DNA of 49,605 nt from an uncultured Bacteroidales bacterium (GCA_934728255.1 CAKVEC010000012.1:1-49605), one strand, 5' to 3'. Shown: positions 8,922 through 17,651, counted from the first letter of the stretch. Program-made: numbers and translations. The notes: generated by a model not told the origin, from the sequence alone.

Positions 8922-9419
8922 TTATTTACGAAAAGAGAAGTATTTCTGCCCGGTGTAACTGACGATGACCGTGATGGCAGTAATAAACATCTTGCTCGGT
9001 GTAGGGTACCACCCCCACAGATCGACACAGAGTTTGAGCCCGAAATAGTTGATTGCCAAGTTGAGGAGGACGATAAGGATATACCTGCCCAACTGGTTCC
9101 ACCCGCGTAGGGATGATTGAGTAAACGTAACGTATTTATTGAGCCAAAAGCCGGTAAGCAACGTGATAGGAAACGTGATACAAAGCGTGGCAATGTGTGG
9201 CGAAAGACAGAGTTGCGGCAGGGCGGCAAACGGGGTAGGGATATAGATCAGATTATGCCCGATGCAATAGTTGTAGATCAAGAAATAGAGCACCCAATCG
9301 AGCACCATATTTCCGCCCCCGCAGGCAGCATAACGGAATATTTGCTCAGGTATATACCGACGAAAAGGGCGATAGAAAAAATCAATGATTTTGGTGATAA
9401 AATGTGCGAGTGTTTGCAT
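8922..9419 (-). CDS. GtrA family membrane protein
   Basis: 165 residues with four hydrophobic helices. The opening IPEQIFRYAACGGGNMVLDWVLYF and later WLNKYVTF fit GtrA (R-F-x-x-x-G-x-x-x-x-x-x-D, then N-x-x-x-T-F). GtrA proteins are thought to move polyprenyl-linked sugars across the inner membrane. It is first in the run GtrA, DUF3298, FAD enzyme, GT39-like, and has its own divergent promoter facing that of rsmA. Confidence 0.85.
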   Translation of the reverse strand: MQTLAHFITKIIDFFYRPFRRYIPEQIFRYAACGGGNMVLDWVLYFLIYNYCIGHNLIYIPTPFAALPQLCLSPHIATLCITFPITLLTGFWLNKYVTFTQSSLRGWNQLGRYILIVLLNLAINYFGLKLCVDLWGWYPTPSKMFITAITVIVSYTGQKYFSFRK

Positions 9420-9444
9420 TTCTCAAATAATTATAGTACCTTTG
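9413..9444 (+). promoter_or_regulatory. Promoter for rsmA
   Basis: TTTG (9413-9416), 20 bases, TACCTTTG (9437-9444). The -33 element overlaps the start of gtrA. It implies an untranslated leader of roughly 115 bases before the ATG at 9569. Confidence 0.8.
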
Positions 9445-9461
9445 CGCCGAAATTCAGTCCG

Positions 9462-9493
9462 CAAAGGTACTGCTAAAATTGCAGATTTGCAAG
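9462..9493 (-). promoter_or_regulatory. Promoter for gtrA, facing the rsmA promoter
   Basis: On the minus strand CTTG (9490-9493), 20 bases, TACCTTTG (9462-9469). Its -7 element and that of rsmA form an 11-base perfect inverted repeat (GTACCTTTGCG at 9436-9446 against CGCAAAGGTAC at 9460-9470). Confidence 0.7.
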
Positions 9494-9568
9494 TTTTTGC
9501 CCATAAAAAAGCAGGCTGCGGACGAAAAGAACCAAACAACAAGAATATGGACGATTATCACCAAGCGA

Positions 9569-10333
9569 ATGCAACAAGTACGTGCCAAGAAGTTTTTGGG
9601 ACAGCATTTCTTGACGGATCTGAGTGTCGCCCAACGAATTGCTGAAACCATTGAATCGGGTCGAGTATTGGAAATCGGTCCGGGAATGGGTGTTCTGACC
9701 CAATATCTCCTAAAAAATCCGAACATTGATCTTACGGCGATAGAACTCGACCGCGAGAGTGTGGTGTACCTGAAAGAATGGTATCCGGAACTTCACCTTA
9801 TAGAAGGGGATTTTCTCAAATTAGATCTGAATGCCCTCTATCCCGATGGCGAATTCTGCGTCATCGGCAACTATCCATACAACATATCGAGCCAGATATT
9901 TTTCAAGGTACTGGAATACAAAGATCGTATTCCGGTCTGCTCGGGTATGATACAAAAGGAAGTGGCGGAGCGCATAGCGTCGAAGCCCGGAAAGAAAGCC
10001 TACGGCATACTGAGTGTGCTGCTGCAGGCGTACTACGATATAGAATATCTGTTCACCGTGAACGAGAATGTGTTCAACCCTCCGCCGAAAGTAAAATCGG
10101 CGGTGGTGCGCCTGACGCGCAACGGACGACAGCATCTCGACTGCGACGAACGGCTCTTCAAGCAGGTGGTCAAAACCAGTTTCAACCAACGCCGAAAGCA
10201 GATGCGCAATTCTCTTCAACAACTGGTAGGAAAGGGAAATCCGATCTTAGAAGAGAATATATTTACAAAGCGCCCCGAACAGTTGAGTGTGGAAGAATTT
10301 GTGGAACTGACCAAGATGATAGAGGAAACCTAA
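9569..10333 (+). CDS. rsmA: 16S rRNA dimethyladenosine transferase RsmA (KsgA)
   Basis: 254 residues from ATG at 9569 (MQQVRAKKFLGQHFLTD). An upstream TTG at 9479 is rejected because the family begins with exactly this K-x-x-G-Q-x-F-L sequence. SAM-binding motif I is VLEIGPGMGVLTQYLL and the catalytic motif is NYPYNISSQI (usually N-L-P-Y-x-I-S). The C-terminal helical domain has PPPKVKSAVVRL. The enzyme dimethylates two adjacent adenines near the 3' end of 16S rRNA during small-subunit assembly, using four SAM. Length is normal. Conserved function, cytosolic. Confidence 0.95.
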   Translation: MQQVRAKKFLGQHFLTDLSVAQRIAETIESGRVLEIGPGMGVLTQYLLKNPNIDLTAIELDRESVVYLKEWYPELHLIEGDFLKLDLNALYPDGEFCVIGNYPYNISSQIFFKVLEYKDRIPVCSGMIQKEVAERIASKPGKKAYGILSVLLQAYYDIEYLFTVNENVFNPPPKVKSAVVRLTRNGRQHLDCDERLFKQVVKTSFNQRRKQMRNSLQQLVGKGNPILEENIFTKRPEQLSVEEFVELTKMIEET

Positions 10334-10372
10334 TCTCTAACATCTAACATCTAATCTCTAACATCTAAAAAT
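10334..10372 (+). repeat. ATCTCTAAC/ATCTAAC short repeats before corA
   Basis: Five tandem units of 8-9 bases (TCTCTAACA, TCTAACA, TCTAA and so on) fill the gap between rsmA and corA. They resemble, in inverted orientation, the GTTAGAGGTTAGA half of the elements at 14719-14852 and 43969-44103. Confidence 0.7.
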
Positions 10373-10379
10373 TGCTGCT

Positions 10380-11330
10380 ATGTCGGAACTGAGGATATTC
10401 TATAAAGACAGCGAGAAAATAAAGGTGGCAAAGACCATCACTGCTCTCAAAGAGTTGGATAAGAAAGATATAATCTGGATCGACCTGCTTGATGTAAGCG
10501 ACAAGACGGAGGACACCCTCGAGGGCTTCCTGAAGATTGATATTCAGGAGGATGAGGAGATGGAGGAAATCGAGATGTCGAGCCGTTATATACAGACCGA
10601 CGACTCGATTGTGGCGAACAGCAACTTCCTGACCACGGCATTCGAGTTGGAACCCGTGAACTTCATTCTTAAAAACAGCATCCTGGTTACGACCCGCAAC
10701 GTGGAGTTGGAGAGTTTCAACGAGACGGTGAAGAAGATGTTTGTCAATACCCGTAATTTTCCGACGGGATACCATGTGTTAGTGGCACTGATGGAGACGC
10801 GGGTGGAGAAAGACGCCGATATGATCGAGGACACCACCGACTTGATCACCGGGCTGTCGCAAGAGATTACGGCACACAACGGAAAAGTGGACGAAAATAT
10901 CCTGATTCAAATCAAGAACCTGCAGGAAAAAGTTACGATTATCCGTCAGAACATAATGGACAAACAGCGCGTGATAAGCAATTTTCTCAAGTGCGATTTC
11001 TTCCCCGAGGAACTGCGCCCGCGACTGACAATGATTATCAAAGATATCAATTCCCTGTTCGATTATACGCGTTTCGGCTTCGACCGTCTGGACTACCTGC
11101 AAGATACGTTCCTCGGTTTGGTAAACATAGAGCAGAACAAGATAATCAAGATTTTCACCGTGGTGAACGTGGTATTCCTGCCGCCGACACTCATCGCCAG
11201 CATGTATGGTATGAACTTTGAGTTTATGCCCGAACTGCACTGGCAATTGGGTTATCCGTTCGCCATCGGGCTGATGATTATATCAACGCTACTTATCTTG
11301 CTGATTTTCAAACTAAAAAAGTGGATGTAA
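10380..11330 (+). CDS. corA: CorA family magnesium/divalent cation transporter
   Basis: 316 residues. A long cytosolic N-terminal domain is followed by the stalk helix and two membrane helices near the C-terminus. The first ends with the selectivity signature YGMNF (in LIASMYGMNFEFMPEL), diagnostic for CorA, and the last helix ends in a basic tail (KLKKWM). The protein forms homopentamers in the inner membrane carrying Mg2+ and other divalents. The loop between the helices reads EFMPELHW, in keeping with the usual M-P-E-L. It follows rsmA by 46 bases filled with short repeats. Confidence 0.93.
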   Translation: MSELRIFYKDSEKIKVAKTITALKELDKKDIIWIDLLDVSDKTEDTLEGFLKIDIQEDEEMEEIEMSSRYIQTDDSIVANSNFLTTAFELEPVNFILKNSILVTTRNVELESFNETVKKMFVNTRNFPTGYHVLVALMETRVEKDADMIEDTTDLITGLSQEITAHNGKVDENILIQIKNLQEKVTIIRQNIMDKQRVISNFLKCDFFPEELRPRLTMIIKDINSLFDYTRFGFDRLDYLQDTFLGLVNIEQNKIIKIFTVVNVVFLPPTLIASMYGMNFEFMPELHWQLGYPFAIGLMIISTLLILLIFKLKKWM

Positions 11331-11537
11331 GGTGGTTTTCGACAAGTTTTCAACAATGGGTGTTAATAGAGTGTTGAAACCGGATGAAAGTTTGCAGTTT
11401 TCAAAACAATTGACGTTTCATCGACAATTTTCGATACGTGCAACAAACTGAGAATAAACAGGGTAGAGTGGTTTTCGACAGTTTGAACAGACTATTATTA
11501 TCAAGGAATTTTTTATAAAAGAATATATTATATATTT

Positions 11538-12488
11538 ATGAGTAAGAACGAGAACGGCGAGTTGGCAAAAGCCATACGCCGATTGTGCGAAGAAAAGAAT
11601 GCCATTATTATGGCGCACTACTATACACGCCCGGAGATACAGGAGGTGGCGGATTTTATCGGCGACTCGCTGGCACTGGCACAGAAAGCCACTCAAGTGG
11701 AGGCAGACATCATTGTGATGTGCGGAGTGCATTTTATGGGTGAGACGATGAAAATACTCTGTCCTGAGAAAAAAGTGCTTATCCCCGATATGGCGGCAGG
11801 TTGCAGCCTGGCAGACAGTTGCAAAGCACCCGATTTGGCACGCTTCAAGGCGGAACACCCCGGGTATATGGTGGTCAGTTATGTGAACACAAGTGCGGAT
11901 GTAAAAGCCCTGACCGATGTGGTGGTAACTTCGTCCAATGCGAAAAAAATAGTTGATCAACTGCCGGAGGATGCGAAGATCATCTTCGGTCCGGACAAGA
12001 ACCTTGGCAACTATATCAATAGTGTAACGGGGCGGGAGATGCTGCTATGGGACGGTGCGTGCCATGTGCATAGCCGGTTCTCGCTCGAGGCAATGCTGGC
12101 ACTCAAAGAGCAGTACCCCGATGCACCCGTATTGGCACACCCCGAATGTAAGGCGGTTATTTTGTCTCATGCGGACGTAATCGGTTCGACCAAGGCATTG
12201 CTCGACTACAGCACAAAAAGCCCGCAGAAACGATTTATAGTGGTTACAGAGAGCGGTATTTTGCACGAGATGCAGAAGGCGTGTCCCGACAAGGAGTTTA
12301 TCCCCGTGCCGCCGGAGATGTCGGAGAGTATCGGTTGCCAGTGTAACGAATGCGAATATATGCGGCTCAACACATTGGAGAAACTCTTAGCCTGCCTGCG
12401 TGATGAGGCACCCGAGATACTGGTACCCGAAGAGGTTGCCGCGCGTGCCGTACTGCCTATCCGCAAGATGCTCGAGATGAGCAAGTAA
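11538..12488 (+). CDS. nadA: Quinolinate synthase NadA
   Basis: 316 residues. It condenses iminoaspartate with dihydroxyacetone phosphate to quinolinate, the start of NAD synthesis, with a [4Fe-4S] cluster. Visible family marks are IIMAHYYTRPEIQEVADFIG, DIIVMCGVHFMGET (first cluster Cys), LIPDMAAGCSLADSC, GACHVHSRF (a conserved His/Cys region), AHPEC, TESGILH and IGCQCNECEYMRLNTLEKL (last cluster Cys region). Length is normal for the bacterial short form. nadB and nadC are not in the window, so it stands alone. Its 207-base upstream region has repeats listed separately. Confidence 0.95.
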   Translation: MSKNENGELAKAIRRLCEEKNAIIMAHYYTRPEIQEVADFIGDSLALAQKATQVEADIIVMCGVHFMGETMKILCPEKKVLIPDMAAGCSLADSCKAPDLARFKAEHPGYMVVSYVNTSADVKALTDVVVTSSNAKKIVDQLPEDAKIIFGPDKNLGNYINSVTGREMLLWDGACHVHSRFSLEAMLALKEQYPDAPVLAHPECKAVILSHADVIGSTKALLDYSTKSPQKRFIVVTESGILHEMQKACPDKEFIPVPPEMSESIGCQCNECEYMRLNTLEKLLACLRDEAPEILVPEEVAARAVLPIRKMLEMSK

Positions 12489-12506
12489 AAAGGGATTACA
12501 TCAAAT

Positions 12507-12549
12507 AAACGGATTGCCCGGAAATTGTTTCAGGCAATCCGTTTTTATT
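12507..12549. terminator. Bidirectional terminator between nadA and the convergent gene
   Basis: A 12-base perfect stem AAACGGATTGCC (12507-12518) and GGCAATCCGTTT (12533-12544) with a 14-base loop, flanked by A-rich and T-rich tracts on both sides. It would end nadA transcripts and, on the other strand, those of the endonuclease/phosphatase-fold gene, whose stop codon follows the stem. Confidence 0.85.
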
Positions 12550-13504
12550 TAATCGTTAATAGTATAGGCAGGTGGTCGGAATAGCCTGCCCGGTAGCGGT
12601 AACCGATATAGGTGCGACGTGGTTTTGCGTCCAGATAACGCATATCATCCTCTAACAGATACGGCGCAGAATAGACTTGTACATCGGTGATATATAGCAA
12701 TGAATCAGACAGATAGAACTGATCAAGAAACGACCAGCGTCCTTGATATTTGTGTGTGCCTTGCGTGCTGCCGGTGCGCTTTGACAGACGTATCATTGCA
12801 TTATGCATACCTCGGATATTCTCCTCGGGTGTAGTATTCATATCGCCCATAACGATGATTTGCGCTTTGGGAGACAGGGCAAAGATAGAATCAATATGCT
12901 GCTGCAAAACCGCCACCGCCGCTTCGCGTTTCCATGCCGTGGCAGCCGCACCGCCTGATTGCGACGGCATATGGCAGAGAAAAAGATGCAGCGTGTCGGT
13001 GTTATGATAAATTCCCGATGCATAAAGAATATCGCGCGTAGTCTCGCCGTTAGCAATCGGCACAGGAATAGGGTAGGCACTGATTAGATGGAAAGTCGGG
13101 CGATAGAGCAACGCCACATCAATTCCCCGTTTGTCTGGGCTGTCGAAATGGATATACTGATACTCGAAACGGCGCAATACGCTGCATAAGTCGCTGATAC
13201 ATTGCTTGTTTTCCACTTCGCAAAGTCCTACTATGTCTACGCCGTCAAACTGCCCGATATTCGTAATCACCTGCGCAATATGCTGCACCTTGCAGCGGTA
13301 TTTGGAATACGTCCAATGGTACTTGCCATCGGGTGTAAAATCGGTGTCCGGATTGATAGAATCTTGGTCGGGGTGGAAGAGATTTTCCACATTGTAGGAT
13401 ACGATACGAAACAGCCGATTCGGTTCGGTTTCATCGGGAGAAACCGCCGCATAGCCCGCCGACAACGACAGGCAAAAACACAGCAGAAAGAAGAATCTCC
13501 GCAT
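12545..13504 (-). CDS. Secreted endonuclease/exonuclease/phosphatase-fold protein
   Basis: 319 residues from ATG at 13504, which overlaps the sufS stop codon by one base (TAATG), so translation is probably coupled. Signal peptide about 1-20. EEP-fold marks: RIVSYNVENLFHPDQD (Asn and Glu metal ligands), VGLCEVENKQ, IVMGDMNTTPEE (Asp and Asn), and the final YSDHLPILLTI (Asp-His). All catalytic positions of the family seem present. The substrate (nucleic acid, phospholipid or other phosphoester) cannot be named. Such exported EEP proteins are common in Bacteroidota. Confidence 0.85.
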   Translation of the reverse strand: MRRFFFLLCFCLSLSAGYAAVSPDETEPNRLFRIVSYNVENLFHPDQDSINPDTDFTPDGKYHWTYSKYRCKVQHIAQVITNIGQFDGVDIVGLCEVENKQCISDLCSVLRRFEYQYIHFDSPDKRGIDVALLYRPTFHLISAYPIPVPIANGETTRDILYASGIYHNTDTLHLFLCHMPSQSGGAAATAWKREAAVAVLQQHIDSIFALSPKAQIIVMGDMNTTPEENIRGMHNAMIRLSKRTGSTQGTHKYQGRWSFLDQFYLSDSLLYITDVQVYSAPYLLEDDMRYLDAKPRRTYIGYRYRAGYSDHLPILLTIK

Positions 13505-14718
13505 TAGCAAAGCATCATAATTGCTTTTTGCAGTGCAGCGATAAACGCATCGATGTCCGCGTGTTCGTTATACAGTCCGAACGATGCTCGCACCGTCCCC
13601 GGTACACCGAGATAGTCAATCAGCGGTTCGGCACAGTGATGCCCCGTACGGACAGCCACACCCTGTCGGTCCAGGAGTGTCCCGACATCAAACGGGTGTA
13701 CCAACGTATCGCCGTTATAGACATTGAATGACACAACGCCTGCTTTCTTCTGCCCTGCTGCATAGACCTGTACACCTGTTATCTGCACCAGTTGTTCCTC
13801 AGCATAGCGGCTCAGTTCCGCCTCATGCTGCGCAATGGTTTCCATACCGATTTGCTCCATATAGGTCAGTGCCGCCGAGAAGCCGAAACTGCCGATGAAA
13901 TCGGGGGTTCCTGCCTCGAACTTGTAGGGTAGTTCGTTGTAGGTGGTATGCTCAAACCGCACATGCTCAATCATCTCGCCGCCTCCTTCCGCAGGGGGCA
14001 GCGTGTTGAGCCATTGCTCCTTGCCGTACAATACGCCCAAGCCTGTCGGACCATACATCTTATGCGCCGAGCAGACAAAGAAATCGCAGTCCATCGCCTG
14101 TACATTGATAGGCAGGTGTGGTGCCGACTGCGCTCCGTCCACACACACGGGGATATTATGCGCATGCGCCAAACGGATAATCTCCTCCACGGGATTGATG
14201 ATGCCGAGCACGTTGCTCACCTGTGCCACCGACACCATACGTGTATGGTCGTTTAGAAGCCCCTTAAACGCCTCTATATTGAGCGAAAGGTCGTTATTCA
14301 AAGGAATTACCCGCAGCACGGCTTTTTTGCGCTCACAGAGCATTTGCCATGGTACGATGTTCGAGTGATGCTCCAGTTGGCTGACGATAATCTCATCGCC
14401 TTCGTGCACCATTGCCTCGCCGAAACTGAATGCCAGCATATTCACCGAGTCGGTCGTACCTTTGGTGAAGACAATCTCCTTGGCAGAACGTGCGTGCAGG
14501 AAATCCGCCACGTGCTGTCGTGCGTCCTCGTGGTGCTTGGTCGCCACCTGGCTCAAGTGGTGTACTCCGCGGTGGATATTCGCATTCCAGTGCGTGTAGC
14601 CGTCCATCAGGGCATCCAGCACCGCCTGCGGCTTTTGTGCCGTAGCGGCATTGTCCAGATATACAAGCGGTCGCCCATACACCTGCTCACCCAATATCTG
14701 AAAATCAGTACGATTCAT
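13504..14718 (-). CDS. sufS: Cysteine desulfurase SufS
   Basis: 404 residues, a PLP enzyme that takes sulfur from cysteine for Fe-S clusters. PLP motifs: YLDNAATAQKPQAVLDAL near the N-terminus, HHSNIVPWQ, DGAQSAPH, and the lysine in CSAHKMYGPTGLGVLYG that binds PLP. The active-site Cys is in RTGHHCAEPL close to the C-terminus; this spacing and the short active-site loop mark the SufS group, not IscS. The suf assembly genes (sufBCD) are not in the window. It starts right after the compound repeat at 14719-14852, and its stop overlaps the next gene. Confidence 0.95.
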   Translation of the reverse strand: MNRTDFQILGEQVYGRPLVYLDNAATAQKPQAVLDALMDGYTHWNANIHRGVHHLSQVATKHHEDARQHVADFLHARSAKEIVFTKGTTDSVNMLAFSFGEAMVHEGDEIIVSQLEHHSNIVPWQMLCERKKAVLRVIPLNNDLSLNIEAFKGLLNDHTRMVSVAQVSNVLGIINPVEEIIRLAHAHNIPVCVDGAQSAPHLPINVQAMDCDFFVCSAHKMYGPTGLGVLYGKEQWLNTLPPAEGGGEMIEHVRFEHTTYNELPYKFEAGTPDFIGSFGFSAALTYMEQIGMETIAQHEAELSRYAEEQLVQITGVQVYAAGQKKAGVVSFNVYNGDTLVHPFDVGTLLDRQGVAVRTGHHCAEPLIDYLGVPGTVRASFGLYNEHADIDAFIAALQKAIMMLC

Positions 14719-14852
14719 ATTTAATTAACAAGTAAGAATTAACAATTAACATGCATTTCGGGTCAAACCTCCAACTTCTAACAGCGTAGCGATCTGACCT
14801 CTAACCTCTAATAGCGCAGCGGTCTAACCTCCAACAGCCGTAGGCGGTCAGA
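14719..14852 (-). repeat. Compound intergenic element, copy upstream of sufS
   Basis: Read on the minus strand: a part with repeated GACCGCC, GTTRGAGGTTRGA and GATCGCT phrases (about 14760-14851), then an AT-rich part (GCATGTTAATTGTTAATT, then CTTACTTGTTAATT; 14719-14755) ending at the sufS start codon. The plus-strand region 43969-44103 before ricT matches it in order, orientation and most bases. Confidence 0.9.
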
Positions 14853-14855
14853 CAA

Positions 14856-15866
14856 TTAAGGCTTGTAAAAACTCTCCTCGAGTATCTTTTGCGCATCGGG
14901 TTCCGCCATCAGTTGTTGTAGCGTAACATCCTGGTTATGTTCCATATAACTCTCTGCAATACGCCAGCCGATCCATGTGCCGAGCCGTCCCGGTGAGTCC
15001 TGCGAAATCTCTGCCGTGAAAGGTCCTTCGTTGAGGTACGAGGTCAGCACAACGCTTTCTGTTTTGAAGATGTCGCGCTTGTCCATCATCAGGTGCCATA
15101 CTGCCCGCTCGTTTTTCACGCACCAGTCCCATTGCTGCTTTGTATAGCCCATTACCTCGTAGCCGGGCAGGGTGGGGAACAGCACCGACAGCAGGTACAT
15201 CACTTTTCCGCGGTATATCATCTGGTCAAGCAGACGGCTTTTGGTGCTTGTATAGGGCAGGTTGCGGAACAGATACGCACTTACCACATCGGCGGGTATA
15301 CACTCTTTGCGCATGGTCTGTTTCTGGTAGTCGTACACCACGCGGTTGTAGTACTCGTAATCGCTCCCGAGATACATATCCGCCCCCACGGCAATCGCGT
15401 CTTCAAAAAAATAAACCGATGCATTAAATCCCGATATAAACAAATATATTTCAGGCACTTGCATATCCGGATACAGGTAGCATATCCGAGTAAACGCATC
15501 GTCCAAACTGCGCTGTATATCCGATATATCGGCAAACATCTGCTTCTCGCGCAGGTTGGTCTGCCGAAAACCGTAGGTCGTATCCTCCAAAAACTGCGGT
15601 AACGCCACTGCCAAATAGGCGGTGTCCGATACGGGAATGCCCAATATATCCTCTACAAACATCGGCATAAAATCGGGATATTCTGTGTATAATCGCCGTA
15701 TATCACGTTCTATATCAGTCGTTTGCACGCTTAGTAGTGCGCTGTCGAAACGCACTATTTCCACGTGCTGCGGCTTCATCTCTTTGCTGCTCGGGAAATA
15801 CTGCCGTCCTTGTTTGCAGCCGACCAACAGCAGCACAAAGAGCAGATAAAGGTATTGTTTTTTCAT
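14856..15866 (-). CDS. GldB-like lipoprotein
   Basis: 336 residues with a lipobox ending at Cys17 (LLVGC). The mature protein begins with VEIVRFDSALLSV and later has YPDFMPMFVEDILGI, the opening pattern of GldB-type lipoproteins (I-x-R-F-D-x-x-L-F, then P-x-F). Toward the C-terminus TAEISQDSPGRLGTWIGWRIAESYMEHN is similar to the family's G-R-x-G-x-W-x-G-x-x-I-x-x-x-Y. GldB is needed for gliding and type IX secretion in Flavobacterium; in non-gliding Bacteroidales the relatives are of unclear function. I keep the symbol empty because orthology to gldB is not proven. gldH occurs elsewhere in this window. Confidence 0.75.
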   Translation of the reverse strand: MKKQYLYLLFVLLLVGCKQGRQYFPSSKEMKPQHVEIVRFDSALLSVQTTDIERDIRRLYTEYPDFMPMFVEDILGIPVSDTAYLAVALPQFLEDTTYGFRQTNLREKQMFADISDIQRSLDDAFTRICYLYPDMQVPEIYLFISGFNASVYFFEDAIAVGADMYLGSDYEYYNRVVYDYQKQTMRKECIPADVVSAYLFRNLPYTSTKSRLLDQMIYRGKVMYLLSVLFPTLPGYEVMGYTKQQWDWCVKNERAVWHLMMDKRDIFKTESVVLTSYLNEGPFTAEISQDSPGRLGTWIGWRIAESYMEHNQDVTLQQLMAEPDAQKILEESFYKP

Positions 15867-15964
15867 TTTTCTTTACTTTTGCTATGTATAGTCAAACGTA
15901 GGTGGATCGTTATAGGATGGTTATAGGATAGGCATAGGTTGCCTTGTTTTTGTTTAATATATTT

Positions 15965-16630
15965 TTATTCTATCACACCATCTTTTATTTCAATCACCCG
16001 GTCGGATATATTTGCCAGTTCCTTGTCGTGGGTTACAATCACTATCGTTTGTCCGTACTGCTCCCGCAGGTGCAGCAGCAGCCCGTTCAATTCACGTTTG
16101 TTTGCCTCGTCAAGGCTTCCGCTCGGCTCGTCGGCAAGTATCACCGACGGCGACATCATCAATGCTCTGGCAGCTGCCACACGTTGTTTCTCTCCTCCCG
16201 ACAACTCGCTTGGCTTGTGCGACATACGGTCTTTCAGACCTAATTCAGTCAGTAATTGTTCCGCCTTTGCTTTTGCCTCTTTTTGTCCTACTTTCCCGAT
16301 TAACGCAGGCATCATCACGTTTTCTAGTGCCGTAAACTCGGGCAGTAATTGGTGGAACTGGAAGATAAACCCGATATGACGGTTGCGAAACTCGGCTAAC
16401 TCTTTCTCTTTCAGCGAGAAAACATCCACTCCGTCTATCCGTACCGTACCGCTTGTCGGTTTGTCCAATGTGCCGATAATCTGTAGCAGCGTGGTCTTGC
16501 CTGCACCGCTTTTGCCTACAATCGCCACAATCTCGCCTTTCTGTACGGTCAGATTGACACCTTTCAGCACTTCCAATGTGCCAAACGATTTGTGTATATC
16601 CTGTACCTCTATGATGTTATTTCCGTTCAT
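15965..16630 (-). CDS. lolD: LolD-type ABC transporter ATP-binding protein
   Basis: 221 residues, a complete nucleotide-binding domain: Walker A GKSGAGKTTLLQ (about 39-50), Q-loop IFQFHQLLPEFTALENV, signature LSGGEKQRVAAARAL, Walker B VILADEPSGSLD, and the switch His in VTHDKEL. The F-Q-x-H-x-L-L-P-E-F-T-A-L-E-N phrase fits the LolD/MacB class that powers lipoprotein or peptide release. The membrane partner (LolC/E) is not adjacent, as is often so in Bacteroidota. It overlaps the S41 peptidase gene by 14 bases, so they are translated together. Confidence 0.85.
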   Translation of the reverse strand: MNGNNIIEVQDIHKSFGTLEVLKGVNLTVQKGEIVAIVGKSGAGKTTLLQIIGTLDKPTSGTVRIDGVDVFSLKEKELAEFRNRHIGFIFQFHQLLPEFTALENVMMPALIGKVGQKEAKAKAEQLLTELGLKDRMSHKPSELSGGEKQRVAAARALMMSPSVILADEPSGSLDEANKRELNGLLLHLREQYGQTIVIVTHDKELANISDRVIEIKDGVIE

Positions 16631-17651
16631 ACGCTTTATTGATTATCGCTACCGCCCGTTCTATCAGGTCGTCCTTGTCCGAACTGCGTAGCATTTCATA
16701 TACATCGGGTTCTATTCCCTCTTCAATGCTCTGCTGGTCAGCATCATACATCTTCACGCTCGAGAAACGCACCGTCCACCCGTTGGGCAGTTCGTAACTC
16801 ATCGGCATACCGCCTCCGCCACCGCTTACGCCACCCAACAGCAGTGAGTTTTTGGCATAGCGCATTGCATTGACAAACGAGTTCGCCGCCGAATAGGTGT
16901 AGCGGTCTTGCAATACAATCACGGGTCTGAACCATTTGTTCGGCATATCGCTCTCGCGCACATACAGCGGTTCCAATGACGAATAATCCGTATGCCCTTT
17001 GCCCGATTTATGCTGCCAGTAGCCGATCAGGGTATCATTTTCCATAAATGTAGCCGCCAATTTGTATGCATTCGTCAGGTCGCCACCGCCGTTGTTCCGT
17101 ACGTCCAATACGATGCCTTTGCACTCTTTGAAATCCGTCAGCACATAGTACATATTGGCTACTCCGAAACTCGACGAGAACGAACTATATCGTATATATC
17201 CTATGCTGTCCCCTGCTATTTTGGCATAGGTCAATCCTCCTGCACGGCGGGCATTTTGTAGATATACATCGTTGATAATCTGACTATTATATAATACAGG
17301 ATAATCCTTATACCATTCATCGCTACTCGAAACATCAAATGCTGTATAGAGGTTTACGTGTCCGTCATGTAGCCGGTTAAGCATTTTTGCCATTTGGTCA
17401 AACAGACGTATATCCGCCTGTTTGTCCGCAGGGTCTATCTGTTTTGCACTATCTATATATTCTGTATGGATAGCGTCCCAATCCACCCCTTTTTCCTCTA
17501 CAAAACAATATCTCTCGTCAATGATATGCCACAACGCCTCCATATTGCCAATAGGCGTATCGGGGTAGGAAACATCGCCTAAGGTATGTGTACAAGCCCA
17601 TAGCCCGCATACTACACATACTAACACGCTATATATCACCCGTTTTACCAT
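16617..17651 (-). CDS. S41 (C-terminal-processing-like) peptidase lipoprotein
   Basis: 344 residues. Lipobox ending at Cys20 (GLWAC). The S41 core shows as SIGYIRYSSFSSSFG, then CKGIVLDVRNNGGGDLTNAYKLA (substrate strand: D-x-R-x-N-G-G-G), then the nucleophile region DRYTYSAANSFVNAM with the candidate Ser in YSAA. The usual downstream Lys is less obvious. No PDZ domain is evident. It is probably a periplasm-facing protease anchored to a membrane. It overlaps DUF3316 (7 bases) upstream and lolD (14 bases) downstream. Confidence 0.85.
   Translation of the reverse strand: MVKRVIYSVLVCVVCGLWACTHTLGDVSYPDTPIGNMEALWHIIDERYCFVEEKGVDWDAIHTEYIDSAKQIDPADKQADIRLFDQMAKMLNRLHDGHVNLYTAFDVSSSDEWYKDYPVLYNSQIINDVYLQNARRAGGLTYAKIAGDSIGYIRYSSFSSSFGVANMYYVLTDFKECKGIVLDVRNNGGGDLTNAYKLAATFMENDTLIGYWQHKSGKGHTDYSSLEPLYVRESDMPNKWFRPVIVLQDRYTYSAANSFVNAMRYAKNSLLLGGVSGGGGGMPMSYELPNGWTVRFSSVKMYDADQQSIEEGIEPDVYEMLRSSDKDDLIERAVAIINKAYERK

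Noticed and set aside
11331..11537. DnaA boxes or oriC
   Set aside because: TTTTCGACA is close to TTTTCCACA but differs at a key position, and no dnaA gene or AT-rich unwinding cluster is present.
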